From: Treponema sp.
GTDB lineage: Bacteria; Spirochaetota; Spirochaetia; Treponematales; Treponemataceae
DNA: 64,000 nucleotides
Reading direction: 5' to 3'
Assembly (NCBI GenBank): GCA_016287815.1
Contig: JAEEWW010000002.1
Span: forward strand, 18,234-82,233
In this document: one piece after another, positions 33,933 to 43,169 of the stretch
How positions within the stretch are numbered: the first letter of the stretch is position 1
Layout: each line of letters begins with the position of its first letter
Notes under the pieces: model-generated
What the model saw: the letters and a program-made list of their open reading frames with translations, nothing else
What the model was told of the DNA's origin: nothing
Databases searched by the model: none
Made by a program: the position numbers and the translations under genes

Positions 33933-36900
33933 ATGGCAAAAGCAAAGCAAGCAGACTTAGAAAAAATTGAAGACATTTTATCTAATCCGATTCTCGCAGC
34001 AGTTAAAAATATATGGAATTCTGCATTTCTGTTTGATTTAGAAACTTCTGAATATGAAGTTTATTTTGCGCCAGAATATTACAACAAGCTAGCAACACAG
34101 TTTAAAACACCGGCACAGTATTTTGAAGCATTCGCTTCCATCATGTCTTCTCAGTTTCAGAACAGGGTAAGTGATTTTCTTGATTTTTCAACAATGGAAG
34201 ACAGGCTAAAAGGAAAACCCTACATTTCTACTGAAGCAAGAACTGAAAAACTTGGCTGGATTCGTATTTTCTTAATTCCGCTAAATCCGGTTAGCCGGAA
34301 GAAAATAAAAAAAATCCTTTTTGCAACGCAAAGCATCAATGAAGAAGTTCAAAAGCAGGCGGATATTCAAAACCGCGGTATTGAATATCTTCGTATAATG
34401 GCAAATTTAAGTGCTGAATATGAAGATGTTTATCTTGTAGATTTAGATAACGACACTTTTGAAACAATGGCTTTCAGCAATATAATCCAGTATGAAAACA
34501 ATGATATTGTTATGCACACTAAGTATTCTTCTCAGCATGATGAATATATAAATAATTTTGTTCTGCCGGAATACAGGAAGCCTGTGCTTGAGGCCGTAAA
34601 ACTTGAAAATCTGAGGGAATATTTTAAAACAAAAAAAGACCTTTTTGTCCGCTATAAGGTTTATGCTGGACCAAACGGGCAGACTAACTATGAAATTCAC
34701 ATGGTAAAAGTAGACCACATGTCCGGTAATTTCATGGTTATGGGATTCCGCTGTATAGACGAAATTATTGCCAGAGAAGCAGAAATCCAAAGGCAGTTAA
34801 AACAGTCTCCTGCAAAAAAAGAACATCTTCTATCCCAGCTTACTAGGCTTCTTTACGGATTCAACCTTTCAATAGATATGGAAAGCGGAACTTTTACCCT
34901 GATTGAAGGTTCCGGTATGGAAAAGACTGTTGAATATTTAAAAACACAAACTTCGTATCAGAAAATTCAAAAAAATGCCATGCGAACGCTTCATCCTTCC
35001 TACAGGGAACTGTTCATGGTTCTTACAGATTTAGAAATCCTCAGGAACCGCAAGGAAATGCCTGGTATTATAGGTTCCCTGCGCTATCAGGTTATTCAGG
35101 AAGAAGAGCAGAAATACGAATGGCATGAAATAAATGTATTTTCCGGGATTGATGAAAATGAGCGCTGGGTTGTAAATATTCTTTGCCGTGACATTACAGA
35201 AAGCCATGAACGCCATAAACGGCATGAACGGGAACTGCGTGTTGCTTCCGAAAAAAACTTAATTCTTTCAGAACTTACACGCATGCTGTTCAGCTATAAT
35301 ATTTCTGTAAATCTGAATACAGGTAAATATAACGTTATAATCGGCAATGATGAAAATTCGCTTTATTCGTTTGTAAAAGAAACTGACGATTATGTTTCTA
35401 CGCTTGAGCGCAAGGCAGGATATGTTTTACCGGAATATAGAAAAGATTATCTTACGCTTTTAAATCTTGATTCTCTTAGAGTGCGAAGAAACATTGCAGG
35501 TTTTATAGGCTCTCTTGAATATGCGACAAATTCCGGCAATGGAATTGAATGGCGCGAAATAAATGTATTTATTACTATCGATGAATTTGGAAATTCCTTT
35601 GCAAATATTTTAGGAAAGGACATTACCGAAGTTCATAAGCAGAAAGAGCGGAAGATTCTTGAACAGCAGGCAGCCATTGCCCATGACCAGTTACTTTCAG
35701 GCATTACAAAAATGATTTACGGTCTTAATGCTACCGTTAATCTGGTTTCATGGAAGTACAGCCTGATTGTCGGAACAGGCATGGAACCTGTTGTTGAAAT
35801 TATTTCAAAAACCGATGACTACATAATTACTCTGGCAAAAGTAAAAAATCTTATTGTAAAAGAGTATCTGGATGACTTTGAAAATCTTTTTGGCATAGAT
35901 TCCCTGCTTAGCGTTAAAAACTCAGTAGGTTTTATAGGCTCTGTAATCACGGCTGCTTATCGCGAAAATAAAATCCGCTGGCAGGAAACAAGCCTTTTTA
36001 TGGGAAAGAATGAAAGCGGCGAGCCAGTTGCAAATATTCTTAGCCGCGACATTACCGAAAAACATGAGCAGCAGGAGCGCCGAGAACGGGAATTAAAGGC
36101 TTCCATGGCAAAGGATCAGCTTCTTTCCGGTGTTACAAAGCTTCTTTACGGCTACAACCTTACTGTTGATTTGCAGACAATGGAAGCAAACCTGATTGAA
36201 GGTTCTCCAAAGATGAAGTCTGCGATTAACTTCTTTGACGACTGCAAGAATTATTATCAGCTATATGAAAAAGCCCTGTCGATTGTAGACAAAGAAGATG
36301 AAGCAAAGCTTAAAGAGTTTCTGTCGCCCGAAAAACTTCTTACACACACAGGAAAAAGCGGTTTTATAAATACAATAGAAATCCGCTGTAAGCTTTATGG
36401 CCTTTTATTCTGGGAAGAAGTAAATATTTTTGCAGGCTTTAATGAAAAAGGCGAAAGCATAATAAACATGCTGGGCCGTAACACGTCCGAAGCCCATGAA
36501 AAAGAAGAAACTGAACGCCGCCTTTCAATTGAAAAAGCCACAAATGAAGCAAAGTCTCAGTTCCTTTCTAAAATTTCGCATGATATACGTACGCCTATTA
36601 ACGGAATAATGGGTATGCTGACCATCGCAAGAAACTACAGCCATGATAAAGAGCGTGTAGATGAATGTTTTAAAAAGATTGACATTTCTTCAAACTATCT
36701 TCTTGAACTGATTGATGATGTTCTGGATTTGGGCAAACTTGAAAGCGGAAAAATGGTTCTTTCTTCTGAGCCTATTGATATAAAAGAAAGCCTGGAACAG
36801 TTGAGTACGATTATTATTTCAATGGCAAAGGATCTGGGAATACAGTTGATTCAAAATAAGCCTGAAATACAGCATAGGTATGTTTTGGGCAGTTCCCTGC

Positions 36901-37676
36901 ATATAAGGCGAATCCTTATCAACATCATCACAAATGCAATTAAGTATAATAAAAAAGACGGTTCTGTTTCTCTTTCATTAAAAGAAATAAAATCTGATTC
37001 AGAATATGCAACCTATCAGTTTATTATAAGCGATACCGGTATAGGAATGTCCGAAGAATTTCAGGCAACTATGTTTGATTCTTTTGTGCAGGAACGCCGT
37101 AAAAATGTAGATAAATATCGAAGTTCAGGGCTTGGTCTTGCAATCGTAAAGCATCTTGTAGATTTAATGAACGGTACGATAAACGTAAAAAGCAAAATCG
37201 GTGAAGGTTCGGAATTTATTATAGAGTTACCATTGAAGATAGACAGAAATCCTAAACCTAAGAAGAAAAATGAAAAAATAGAAATCAACCTGAAGGGAAT
37301 GAAAATTCTTCTGGTTGAAGATATAGAAATAAACATGGAAATTGCCAGAATTCTTCTTACAGATGCCGGATGTAATGTTGTAACGGCTGAAAACGGAAAA
37401 ATAGCGGTTGACCTGTTCAGTAAATCAAAGCCAAATGAATTTGACGTTATTTTAATGGACGTTATGATGCCGGTGATGGACGGTTATCAGGCAACTTCGG
37501 CAATCCGTGCACTAAAACGCAGCGATTCTGATGTTCCTATAATTGCAATGACGGCAAACGCCTTTGCGGATGATATTCAAAAATGCCTGAGTTCCGGAAT
37601 GAACGGACATGTTGCAAAGCCGTTTAAAATCGAAAATCTTGTTGCAGAATTAGTAAAATATAAATCAGCCGAATAG
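33933..37676 (+). CDS. Hybrid histidine kinase with six tandem PAS-like sensor repeats and a receiver
   Basis: 1247 residues, no membrane segment, so a cytoplasmic sensor. Two divergent PAS-like units (about 20-275) precede four clearly related ones starting near residues 298, 443, 586 and 729, each opening with LLSxxTKxxYGxN and closing with a DITExH-type helix. The step is about 144 residues. Then DHp with phospho-His in SKISHDIRTPINGIMG (His883), HATPase (NAIKYNKKDGSV, DTGIGMSEEF, SGLGLAIVKHL) and a receiver with Asp in ILMDVMMPVMDGYQA (about 1176). No DNA-binding output, so the phosphate probably passes to another protein. Ligands are unknown. Confidence 0.93.
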   Translation: MAKAKQADLEKIEDILSNPILAAVKNIWNSAFLFDLETSEYEVYFAPEYYNKLATQFKTPAQYFEAFASIMSSQFQNRVSDFLDFSTMEDRLKGKPYISTEARTEKLGWIRIFLIPLNPVSRKKIKKILFATQSINEEVQKQADIQNRGIEYLRIMANLSAEYEDVYLVDLDNDTFETMAFSNIIQYENNDIVMHTKYSSQHDEYINNFVLPEYRKPVLEAVKLENLREYFKTKKDLFVRYKVYAGPNGQTNYEIHMVKVDHMSGNFMVMGFRCIDEIIAREAEIQRQLKQSPAKKEHLLSQLTRLLYGFNLSIDMESGTFTLIEGSGMEKTVEYLKTQTSYQKIQKNAMRTLHPSYRELFMVLTDLEILRNRKEMPGIIGSLRYQVIQEEEQKYEWHEINVFSGIDENERWVVNILCRDITESHERHKRHERELRVASEKNLILSELTRMLFSYNISVNLNTGKYNVIIGNDENSLYSFVKETDDYVSTLERKAGYVLPEYRKDYLTLLNLDSLRVRRNIAGFIGSLEYATNSGNGIEWREINVFITIDEFGNSFANILGKDITEVHKQKERKILEQQAAIAHDQLLSGITKMIYGLNATVNLVSWKYSLIVGTGMEPVVEIISKTDDYIITLAKVKNLIVKEYLDDFENLFGIDSLLSVKNSVGFIGSVITAAYRENKIRWQETSLFMGKNESGEPVANILSRDITEKHEQQERRERELKASMAKDQLLSGVTKLLYGYNLTVDLQTMEANLIEGSPKMKSAINFFDDCKNYYQLYEKALSIVDKEDEAKLKEFLSPEKLLTHTGKSGFINTIEIRCKLYGLLFWEEVNIFAGFNEKGESIINMLGRNTSEAHEKEETERRLSIEKATNEAKSQFLSKISHDIRTPINGIMGMLTIARNYSHDKERVDECFKKIDISSNYLLELIDDVLDLGKLESGKMVLSSEPIDIKESLEQLSTIIISMAKDLGIQLIQNKPEIQHRYVLGSSLHIRRILINIITNAIKYNKKDGSVSLSLKEIKSDSEYATYQFIISDTGIGMSEEFQATMFDSFVQERRKNVDKYRSSGLGLAIVKHLVDLMNGTINVKSKIGEGSEFIIELPLKIDRNPKPKKKNEKIEINLKGMKILLVEDIEINMEIARILLTDAGCNVVTAENGKIAVDLFSKSKPNEFDVILMDVMMPVMDGYQATSAIRALKRSDSDVPIIAMTANAFADDIQKCLSSGMNGHVAKPFKIENLVAELVKYKSAE

Positions 37677-37746
37677 ACGGATAGCCGGATAATTGCAAAA
37701 AAATCAGTAAAATTACACTGTTTCTATAAAAAGATACAAATTTTGC

Positions 37747-37775
37747 TTGACTTATTTTTTCCCCTGCGGTATAAA
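37747..37775 (+). promoter_or_regulatory. Promoter of the ABC importer operon
   Basis: TTGACT, a 17-bp spacer and TATAAA, about 30 bp upstream of the ribosome site of the substrate-binding protein gene. Confidence 0.65.
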
Positions 37776-37810
37776 ATAAATATAACGTTTCTATTTGGAG
37801 ATACAGAGAT

Positions 37811-38803
37811 ATGAAAAAAGCAGTTGTAACATTATTTGCCGCAGTTTTTGCAGCATCGGTTTTTGCAGGCGGCGCAAAAGATTCTAACAATGGAAAAGTA
37901 AAGATTGGTATTGCAAAAATTGTACAGCATGTTGCGCTTGATGAAGTAGAGAAGGGTATTATTGATTCAATTGAAGCAGCTGGAATTGAAGCTGATTTTG
38001 ACCTTCAGAATGCTAACGGCGATGTAAATACTGCAGCACAGATAGCAAATAAATATAAAGCAGAAAAAGTTGATGTTGCAGTTGGTATTGCAACACCGGT
38101 TGCAATGGCTCTTGCAAATGCAATAAAAGATAAGCCTGTTGTATTCGGCACAGTTACTGATCCTCTTGCTGCAGGTCTTGTTACAACTCTTGACCATGGC
38201 GAAGGCAATGTTACCGGAATGTCTGACGCAATTCCGACAGGCGAGCACATTAAACTATTTAAGAAAATTGCAGGAATTAAAACTTTAGGGTATATTTATA
38301 CAAGCAACGAAGCAAACTCTGTTTCTTCGCTCAAACTTGTAGAAGATGCATGTAAAGAAAACGGAATGTCACTTGTAACTCAGTCAATTACAACTTCTGC
38401 AGAAGTTAAACAGGCTGCTGAAGCAATTATCAACAGAGTAGACGGTATTTACCTTACAACTGACAACACAGTATTTTCAGCTCTTCCGGCACTTGTAAGC
38501 GTTTTTGAAAACGCAAAAAAGCCTGTTTTCTCCGGCGACGTAACAGGAGCACTTTCTGGCGGATGTTTTATGGCTTCAGGCTTTAACTATTACAAGGCAG
38601 GACGCGCAACAGGCGATATGGTTGTTTCAATTTTGAAAGGTGCAAAACCTGCTGAAATTCCGGTAAGGTTTATGACAGAACCTTCTGATTCTGACCTTTT
38701 GTTTGACCTTGACGCTGCTAAAAACTGCGGAATTAAGATTCCGGAAGAATATCTTAAAGCTGCAAACTATATCTTTGAAAACGGAAAATTAACAAAGAAA
38801 TAG
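37811..38803 (+). CDS. ABC transporter substrate-binding protein (ABC_sub_bind/TrpX-like)
   Basis: 330 residues with a signal peptide (MKKAVVTLFAAVFAASVFAGG, no lipobox Cys). Family segments: VKIGIAKIVQHVALDEVEKGIID, FDLQNANGDVNTAAQIANKYKAEKVDVAVGIATPVA, KPVVFGTVTDPLAAGLV and GNVTGMSD. Binding proteins of this family (PF04392 type) in streptococci and treponemes are linked to tryptophan, tyrosine or other small metabolites. The specificity here is not proved. It is the first gene of a three-gene importer with permease and ATPase. Confidence 0.88.
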   Translation: MKKAVVTLFAAVFAASVFAGGAKDSNNGKVKIGIAKIVQHVALDEVEKGIIDSIEAAGIEADFDLQNANGDVNTAAQIANKYKAEKVDVAVGIATPVAMALANAIKDKPVVFGTVTDPLAAGLVTTLDHGEGNVTGMSDAIPTGEHIKLFKKIAGIKTLGYIYTSNEANSVSSLKLVEDACKENGMSLVTQSITTSAEVKQAAEAIINRVDGIYLTTDNTVFSALPALVSVFENAKKPVFSGDVTGALSGGCFMASGFNYYKAGRATGDMVVSILKGAKPAEIPVRFMTEPSDSDLLFDLDAAKNCGIKIPEEYLKAANYIFENGKLTKK

Positions 38804-38874
38804 GCTGACTTTATTAAGATTAACTCTATTAAATAGATTGATTAACAAATTATAAGGAGAACCTTAAAAATACA

Positions 38875-38934
38875 ATGCCGCGGTACGGGAAACGCATCGC
38901 GGCAAAACTATTTTTTAAGCGGAAAAATGATTGA
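38875..38934 (+). CDS. Possible 19-codon leader ORF overlapping the permease start
   Basis: ATG at 38875 downstream of AAGGAG (about 12 nt away) opens a 19-codon basic ORF whose TGA overlaps the permease start (ATGATTGA, 8-nt overlap). The permease itself has only a weak ribosome site. The ORF also spans a 7-bp stem (TGCCGCG/CGCGGCA, 38876-38904). It may couple translation, or it may be chance. Confidence 0.3.
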   Translation: MPRYGKRIAAKLFFKRKND

Positions 38935-39892
38935 AGGTATTTTAATAGAAGGTTTGATTTACGGCCTTATGGTAATGGGGCTTTTCATCACCTTCCGTGT
39001 ATTGAATTTCTGTGACATGACTGTTGACGGTACTTTCCCGATGGGCGGTGCCGTCATGGCGTCTTTACTGATTAAAGGCGTAAATCCTGTTCTGGCGTTG
39101 CTTGCAGCATTTTTCTTTGGAATGCTTGCAGGCCTTGTAACGGCAATAATCCACAATAAGTTTAAATTGCCGGATTTGCTTTCCGGTATTTTAACAATGA
39201 CAATGCTTTACTCTGTAAATCTCCGCATAATGTCTAACCGTGCAAACATCCAGCTGCTTCGCGTAAATACACTTTTTACAGGAATTACGGCACGTTTTTC
39301 AGGCGTTTTAAGCCATGAAGCTTCAATCCTTGTTTTTATGGTAATTTTTGCCATTGTACTGAAATTCATTCTTGATGTTTTTTTTCATACGGATTTCGGA
39401 CTTTCGATGGGAGTTCTTGGAAGCAATGTTCAGCTTATAATTTCTCAGGGAATGAACCCTGCTGTAATTAAAACAATAGGAATCTGCCTTGGCAACGGCC
39501 TTACAGCAGTTGCCGGTGCTCTTGGCGCAATGTATCAGGGATTTGCCGATGTCGGTTCTGGAACAGGAATTATAGTTTCGGGGCTTGCATCTTTAATGCT
39601 AGGCGAATTTATTGTCCGTTCAAATAAAATTGAATTGCAGACTTTCCGCGTGCTTTTAGGTTCTATCGTTTACCGTACGTTAATGTATCTTGCACGAAGT
39701 TACGGTTACGTAATCGGAATGACAGCAAACGATTTAAAACTTATTACGGGGCTTTTAATAATCATCTGTCTTTTGCTTTCTAAAACGGATATTGCCGCAA
39801 AAATAAGAATCGGGCAGAGCCGACTGGAACGCCGTCGGGACATGGGGGCGGACAGCAATTCAGCTTCCGGAAAGCAAGGAGTTCAGCAATGA
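38927..39892 (+). CDS. ABC transporter permease
   Basis: 321 residues, eight to nine hydrophobic segments, of the branched-chain-amino-acid-type permease class (BPD_transp_2): FRVLNFCDMTVDGTFPMGGAV near the N-terminus and TGIIVSGLASLMLGEFIV. It forms the membrane channel of the importer. The C-terminus is basic and hydrophilic (LERRRDMGADSNSASGK). Its stop overlaps the ATPase start (ATGA), so translation is coupled. Confidence 0.9.
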   Translation: MIEGILIEGLIYGLMVMGLFITFRVLNFCDMTVDGTFPMGGAVMASLLIKGVNPVLALLAAFFFGMLAGLVTAIIHNKFKLPDLLSGILTMTMLYSVNLRIMSNRANIQLLRVNTLFTGITARFSGVLSHEASILVFMVIFAIVLKFILDVFFHTDFGLSMGVLGSNVQLIISQGMNPAVIKTIGICLGNGLTAVAGALGAMYQGFADVGSGTGIIVSGLASLMLGEFIVRSNKIELQTFRVLLGSIVYRTLMYLARSYGYVIGMTANDLKLITGLLIIICLLLSKTDIAAKIRIGQSRLERRRDMGADSNSASGKQGVQQ

Positions 39893-40677
39893 TTGAATTA
39901 AAAAATATAGGAATTGTTTTTAATGAAGGGACTCCTGACGAAAATATTGCCTTGCGCGATATAAACCTTACTATAAATAAAGGTGATTTTATCACTGTAA
40001 TCGGCTCTAACGGAGCCGGAAAATCAACTTTATATAATATAATAGCAGGAACTTTGCATCCGACTTCAGGTTCAATCACTTTAGACGGAAAAAATATTAC
40101 GCATGTTCCTGAATACAAAAGGGCAAATTACATTGGACGCATTTTCCAGAATCCGCTGTTGGGAACGGCCGGCAAAATGTCGCTCGAAGACAATATGATT
40201 ATCTGCGAAAAAAAAGGCTACAAGGCTTTAAAAATCAGCCTTAACCGCAAAAAACGCGAGCAGTTTAAAAGTCAGCTTTCTGTTCTTGGCATGGGGCTTG
40301 AAGACCGGCTTAGCGATAACGTTGAACAGTTTTCCGGCGGACAGCGGCAGGCACTTACGCTTTTAATGGCCGTTATGTCACATCCGGATTTGCTTCTGCT
40401 TGATGAACACACGGCAGCTCTTGATCCTGCCAATGCCGAAACAATTATGGAACTTACCAAAAAGTTTGCAGAAGAATACAACCTTACTGTAATGATGGTA
40501 ACTCATAACATGAGCCATGCGCTTTCTTACGGAAACCGTCTTTTAATGATGGACGGAGGAAAAATCATTTCGGATTTATCCGGCGAAGAAAAGCAGGAAC
40601 TTACGTTTGATTCAATCGTTGAACGTTTCAGACAGATAAAAAACGGAACTTTGAGCGACGGACTGTTATTGCACTGA
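39889..40677 (+). CDS. ABC transporter ATP-binding protein
   Basis: 262 residues with a complete ATPase: Walker A IGSNGAGKSTLYN (about 42-50), Q-loop RIFQNPLLG, signature FSGGQRQALTLLMAVM, Walker B LLLLDEHTAALDPAN, and switch His in MMVTHNMSHAL. The Walker B carries DEHTAALD, a known variant of DEPTSALD in this importer group. It powers the importer encoded by the two preceding genes. The stop codon is 2 bp from the stop of the convergent RNase gene. Confidence 0.93.
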   Translation: MIELKNIGIVFNEGTPDENIALRDINLTINKGDFITVIGSNGAGKSTLYNIIAGTLHPTSGSITLDGKNITHVPEYKRANYIGRIFQNPLLGTAGKMSLEDNMIICEKKGYKALKISLNRKKREQFKSQLSVLGMGLEDRLSDNVEQFSGGQRQALTLLMAVMSHPDLLLLDEHTAALDPANAETIMELTKKFAEEYNLTVMMVTHNMSHALSYGNRLLMMDGGKIISDLSGEEKQELTFDSIVERFRQIKNGTLSDGLLLH

Positions 40678-40679
40678 TA

Positions 40680-42608
40680 TTAAATCTGGTGGAAAACAAC
40701 TGCCAGGTTTACAATGTCAATTTTGCCGACGGTTACGGTAATTTCTTCGTTTAAGGCAACTTCTTTTGCAGGCGCCATAAGAGTTTCCTGTGCAATTTCA
40801 GGAATAAGGAAAACAGCCTGCTTGCCTTTCTTTTCTACACAAACAGCTTTTCCCTGCCATTCAGGATTCTGCAAAAGATAAACGAGTGTCCAGTGCATGT
40901 TGCTGTTCCGCTCAGCTTTTTTACATGCAGAAAAAGCCGCGTCGCCTGCGCTGATTCGCTCAAGCATTGTATCTTTGTCTAAAAGTTCACGGCCGGCTAA
41001 AAAGGCGCGCAGCTGCTGGTGTGCAACAAGGTCACTGTAGCGGCGCAACGGGCTTGTAACCTGAGAATACATGCTTATTCCAAGACCTGCATGAGGAGCA
41101 GGGGTTATGCCTACGCTTCGTTTTCTCATGCAGCGGCGTAACCTGTACTGTCCTGCAAGAGCTTCCGGCAAATCGGAAGGAATATCAGGTTTTTCCTGAC
41201 TTACATAAGGGAAGGCTATATTGTTTTTGAATGCAAACTTTGCAGATCCTTCGCCTGCTAAAAGCATTGCTTCGCGAACGACTTCGTTGCTTTCAAGCAT
41301 CTGCTCCGGTGTAATGCTTACTTTTTTTGTTTCTTTATCAACGCTTATGTGAACTTCCGGCAGCGAAATTGAAACAGCGCCTGCATTTGTCCTTCTTGCA
41401 GCGTTTCTGCGTGCAATTTCAAAAAGAGGCTTTAATTCAGGACTTTCCTTTAATTCTTCTGCTTTTTTATAGGAAAGCCGTTTTACTTCGACAAGAGTTT
41501 TTAAAACCGTACAGTCTTTTATGGAACCGTTTTCATCAAATTCTATTTTAAAAGAAAGGGCACGGCTAATTTCTGAAAGTCCAAGTGCATAATCAGCAAG
41601 AGAAGATTCTGAAAGCATGCGGCTTGCACCTTCCGGAATGTAAAGAGTTGCTCCACGGGAACGTGCGTTTTTGTCTATTGAACTGTCCGGCAAAACCGTG
41701 GAAGCAGGGTCTGCAATATGTACCCAAAGATATTTTCCGTCCCAGGCAATTGCATCATCCGGGTCGGTAGAAAATTCGCTGTCTATTGCATAAGAAATGC
41801 CGGGCACTTTATAGCGTTCTTCTTCAGGCGGACAGGAAAGTCCTTCGCTTGCAGACTGCATGGAAAGTCCCCAGCGTACAGGATAAGGGTTTCTTGTAAC
41901 TTCCCAGATTCCTGTTTCTAAAAGAATTTTGTGTGCGTTTTCCGGGGTCTGGGCAATTTTTGCATCCTGCAATGTTTTTGATTTATCAGTTTTGCCAAGT
42001 GCAAGAGCTTCTACATCAACCATGAATTTTGCATCTTCCGGCAGATTAAGTTTTTTCTGTTTCAGGCGTTTTAAGAATTCTTCGCGGATTGCACCGGCTT
42101 TTTCTTTTTCTTCGGATTTTTTCTTTAATTCTTCTATGGATTCAAGTGAGCGGGGGATAAAAACAATGTTTCCCTGCTTGAACTCTTCTTCGTCTAATGA
42201 AAATTCAAGGCAGCCTGTTAAAACCGAATACAAAAGCCAGAGTTTGTCCGCCTGAACTGAAGAATCAATTAAATCAATTAAATCCTTAAAGGAAACTGGA
42301 GCACCCGCGGTTTCGTCGTCAGAAAGCAAAAGCTCGTGGGTTTCTTTTATCTGGGCTTTCAGGCCTGCTAAAGTTGAGCCGTCACTAAGTATTTTTTCTG
42401 TTGCTTCAAGTACATTTTGAATGGAAGTCACTTTGTCGGATAAAAGTACAATATCCTTACTTCGCACTTTCTGCGTTGCGTACTGGGCTTTTTTGCCTGT
42501 GCTGGTAGCCGGTACAGAACAGTATTCGATTACGAATTTTTCCCCTTCAATTTCTGTAACTACGGCAGGCTGTTTTTTATAAAGTACAAGTGAATTCTTT
42601 CCAATCAT
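40680..42608 (-). CDS. RNase II/RNase R-family 3'-5' exoribonuclease (RNB domain)
   Basis: 642 residues. The catalytic RNB domain (about 265-560) shows the acidic cluster in YAIDSEFSTDPDDAIAW (about 272-288), the channel segment LWVHIADPASTVLPDSSIDKNARSRGATLYIP, and the C-terminal TSPLRRYSDLVAHQQLRAFL. The N-terminal half carries degenerate cold-shock-like domains, and the S1 domain is reduced. The protein degrades RNA processively from 3' ends. It is shorter than RNase R and closer to RNase II or cyanobacterial/plastid RNB proteins. The ATG has a minus-strand TATTAT only 6 nt upstream and no ribosome site. Confidence 0.92.
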   Translation of the reverse strand: MIGKNSLVLYKKQPAVVTEIEGEKFVIEYCSVPATSTGKKAQYATQKVRSKDIVLLSDKVTSIQNVLEATEKILSDGSTLAGLKAQIKETHELLLSDDETAGAPVSFKDLIDLIDSSVQADKLWLLYSVLTGCLEFSLDEEEFKQGNIVFIPRSLESIEELKKKSEEKEKAGAIREEFLKRLKQKKLNLPEDAKFMVDVEALALGKTDKSKTLQDAKIAQTPENAHKILLETGIWEVTRNPYPVRWGLSMQSASEGLSCPPEEERYKVPGISYAIDSEFSTDPDDAIAWDGKYLWVHIADPASTVLPDSSIDKNARSRGATLYIPEGASRMLSESSLADYALGLSEISRALSFKIEFDENGSIKDCTVLKTLVEVKRLSYKKAEELKESPELKPLFEIARRNAARRTNAGAVSISLPEVHISVDKETKKVSITPEQMLESNEVVREAMLLAGEGSAKFAFKNNIAFPYVSQEKPDIPSDLPEALAGQYRLRRCMRKRSVGITPAPHAGLGISMYSQVTSPLRRYSDLVAHQQLRAFLAGRELLDKDTMLERISAGDAAFSACKKAERNSNMHWTLVYLLQNPEWQGKAVCVEKKGKQAVFLIPEIAQETLMAPAKEVALNEEITVTVGKIDIVNLAVVFHQI

Positions 42609-42614
42609 AGGCGA

Positions 42615-42644
42615 ATAATAGCTTTAAACTTATGGCTTTTTCAA
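42615..42644 (-). promoter_or_regulatory. RNase gene promoter, leaderless type
   Basis: Minus strand: TTGAAA, an 18-bp spacer and TATTAT, the -10 ending 6 nt before the ATG at 42608. Confidence 0.55.
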
Positions 42645-42645
42645 T

Positions 42646-42718
42646 ATGCCGCGGCTTCCTGTGTCATGCTGACGAAAGACAGCATCTCCTGTCCTGGTTG
42701 TGTCCAATAACGCGGCAT
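42646..42718. repeat. Nested palindromic intergenic element
   Basis: Outer perfect arms ATGCCGCG and CGCGGCAT (8 bp, 42646-42653 and 42711-42718) enclose a hairpin ATGCTG/CAGCAT (42666-42685). The inner part, GTCATGCTGA...CAGCATCTCCT, is the same family as the element at 25400-25427, in the opposite orientation. It occupies the upstream third of the 310-bp gap before oadG. The rest shows no clear feature apart from the G6 ribosome site. Confidence 0.7.
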
Positions 42719-42918
42719 GTCCACGACTATTTAATACGGCGTTTCAAACTACAGAACGCTTTGTCTAATTTTAAGCAGGTGTATTGAAACTGAATGCCTG
42801 ATTCTTTATAATAGAAGTAATCGGCTTTTTTCTGAAAGCTGAGGTTATTTGTGTAAAAGAAGGTTTTTTAAGTGATGAATCTAAAAAGCCTGATGAAATT
42901 ATACCTTTAGGGGGGCAT

Positions 42919-43152
42919 ATGACAATTATAGAAATGCTGGGACAGAGTGCTATTCTTACTGTTCTCGGTATCGGTGTTGTGTTCTTTTTCCTGATAGTCA
43001 TGATTATTTGTATGAATATTCTGCACGCAGTTCTTCATGCATTAAAACTTGATGAAGAAAAGAAAGAAGTTGTTCAGAACCAGGTACAGCCTGCAGGTTC
43101 AAATGGTTCAGTTATAGCTGCAATTGCTGCGGCTCTTCATGATAAGCAATAA
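42919..43152 (+). CDS. oadG: Oxaloacetate decarboxylase gamma subunit (OadG)
   Basis: 77 residues: one N-terminal membrane helix (AILTVLGIGVVFFFLIVMIICMNIL) and a polar tail, the OadG pattern. The gamma subunit holds the alpha and beta subunits together in the sodium-pumping decarboxylase. The ribosome site is an unusual run of six G residues (42910-42915), 3 nt before the ATG. 17 bp before oadA. Confidence 0.88.
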   Translation: MTIIEMLGQSAILTVLGIGVVFFFLIVMIICMNILHAVLHALKLDEEKKEVVQNQVQPAGSNGSVIAAIAAALHDKQ

Positions 43153-43169
43153 TTTACAGGAGAGAATAA

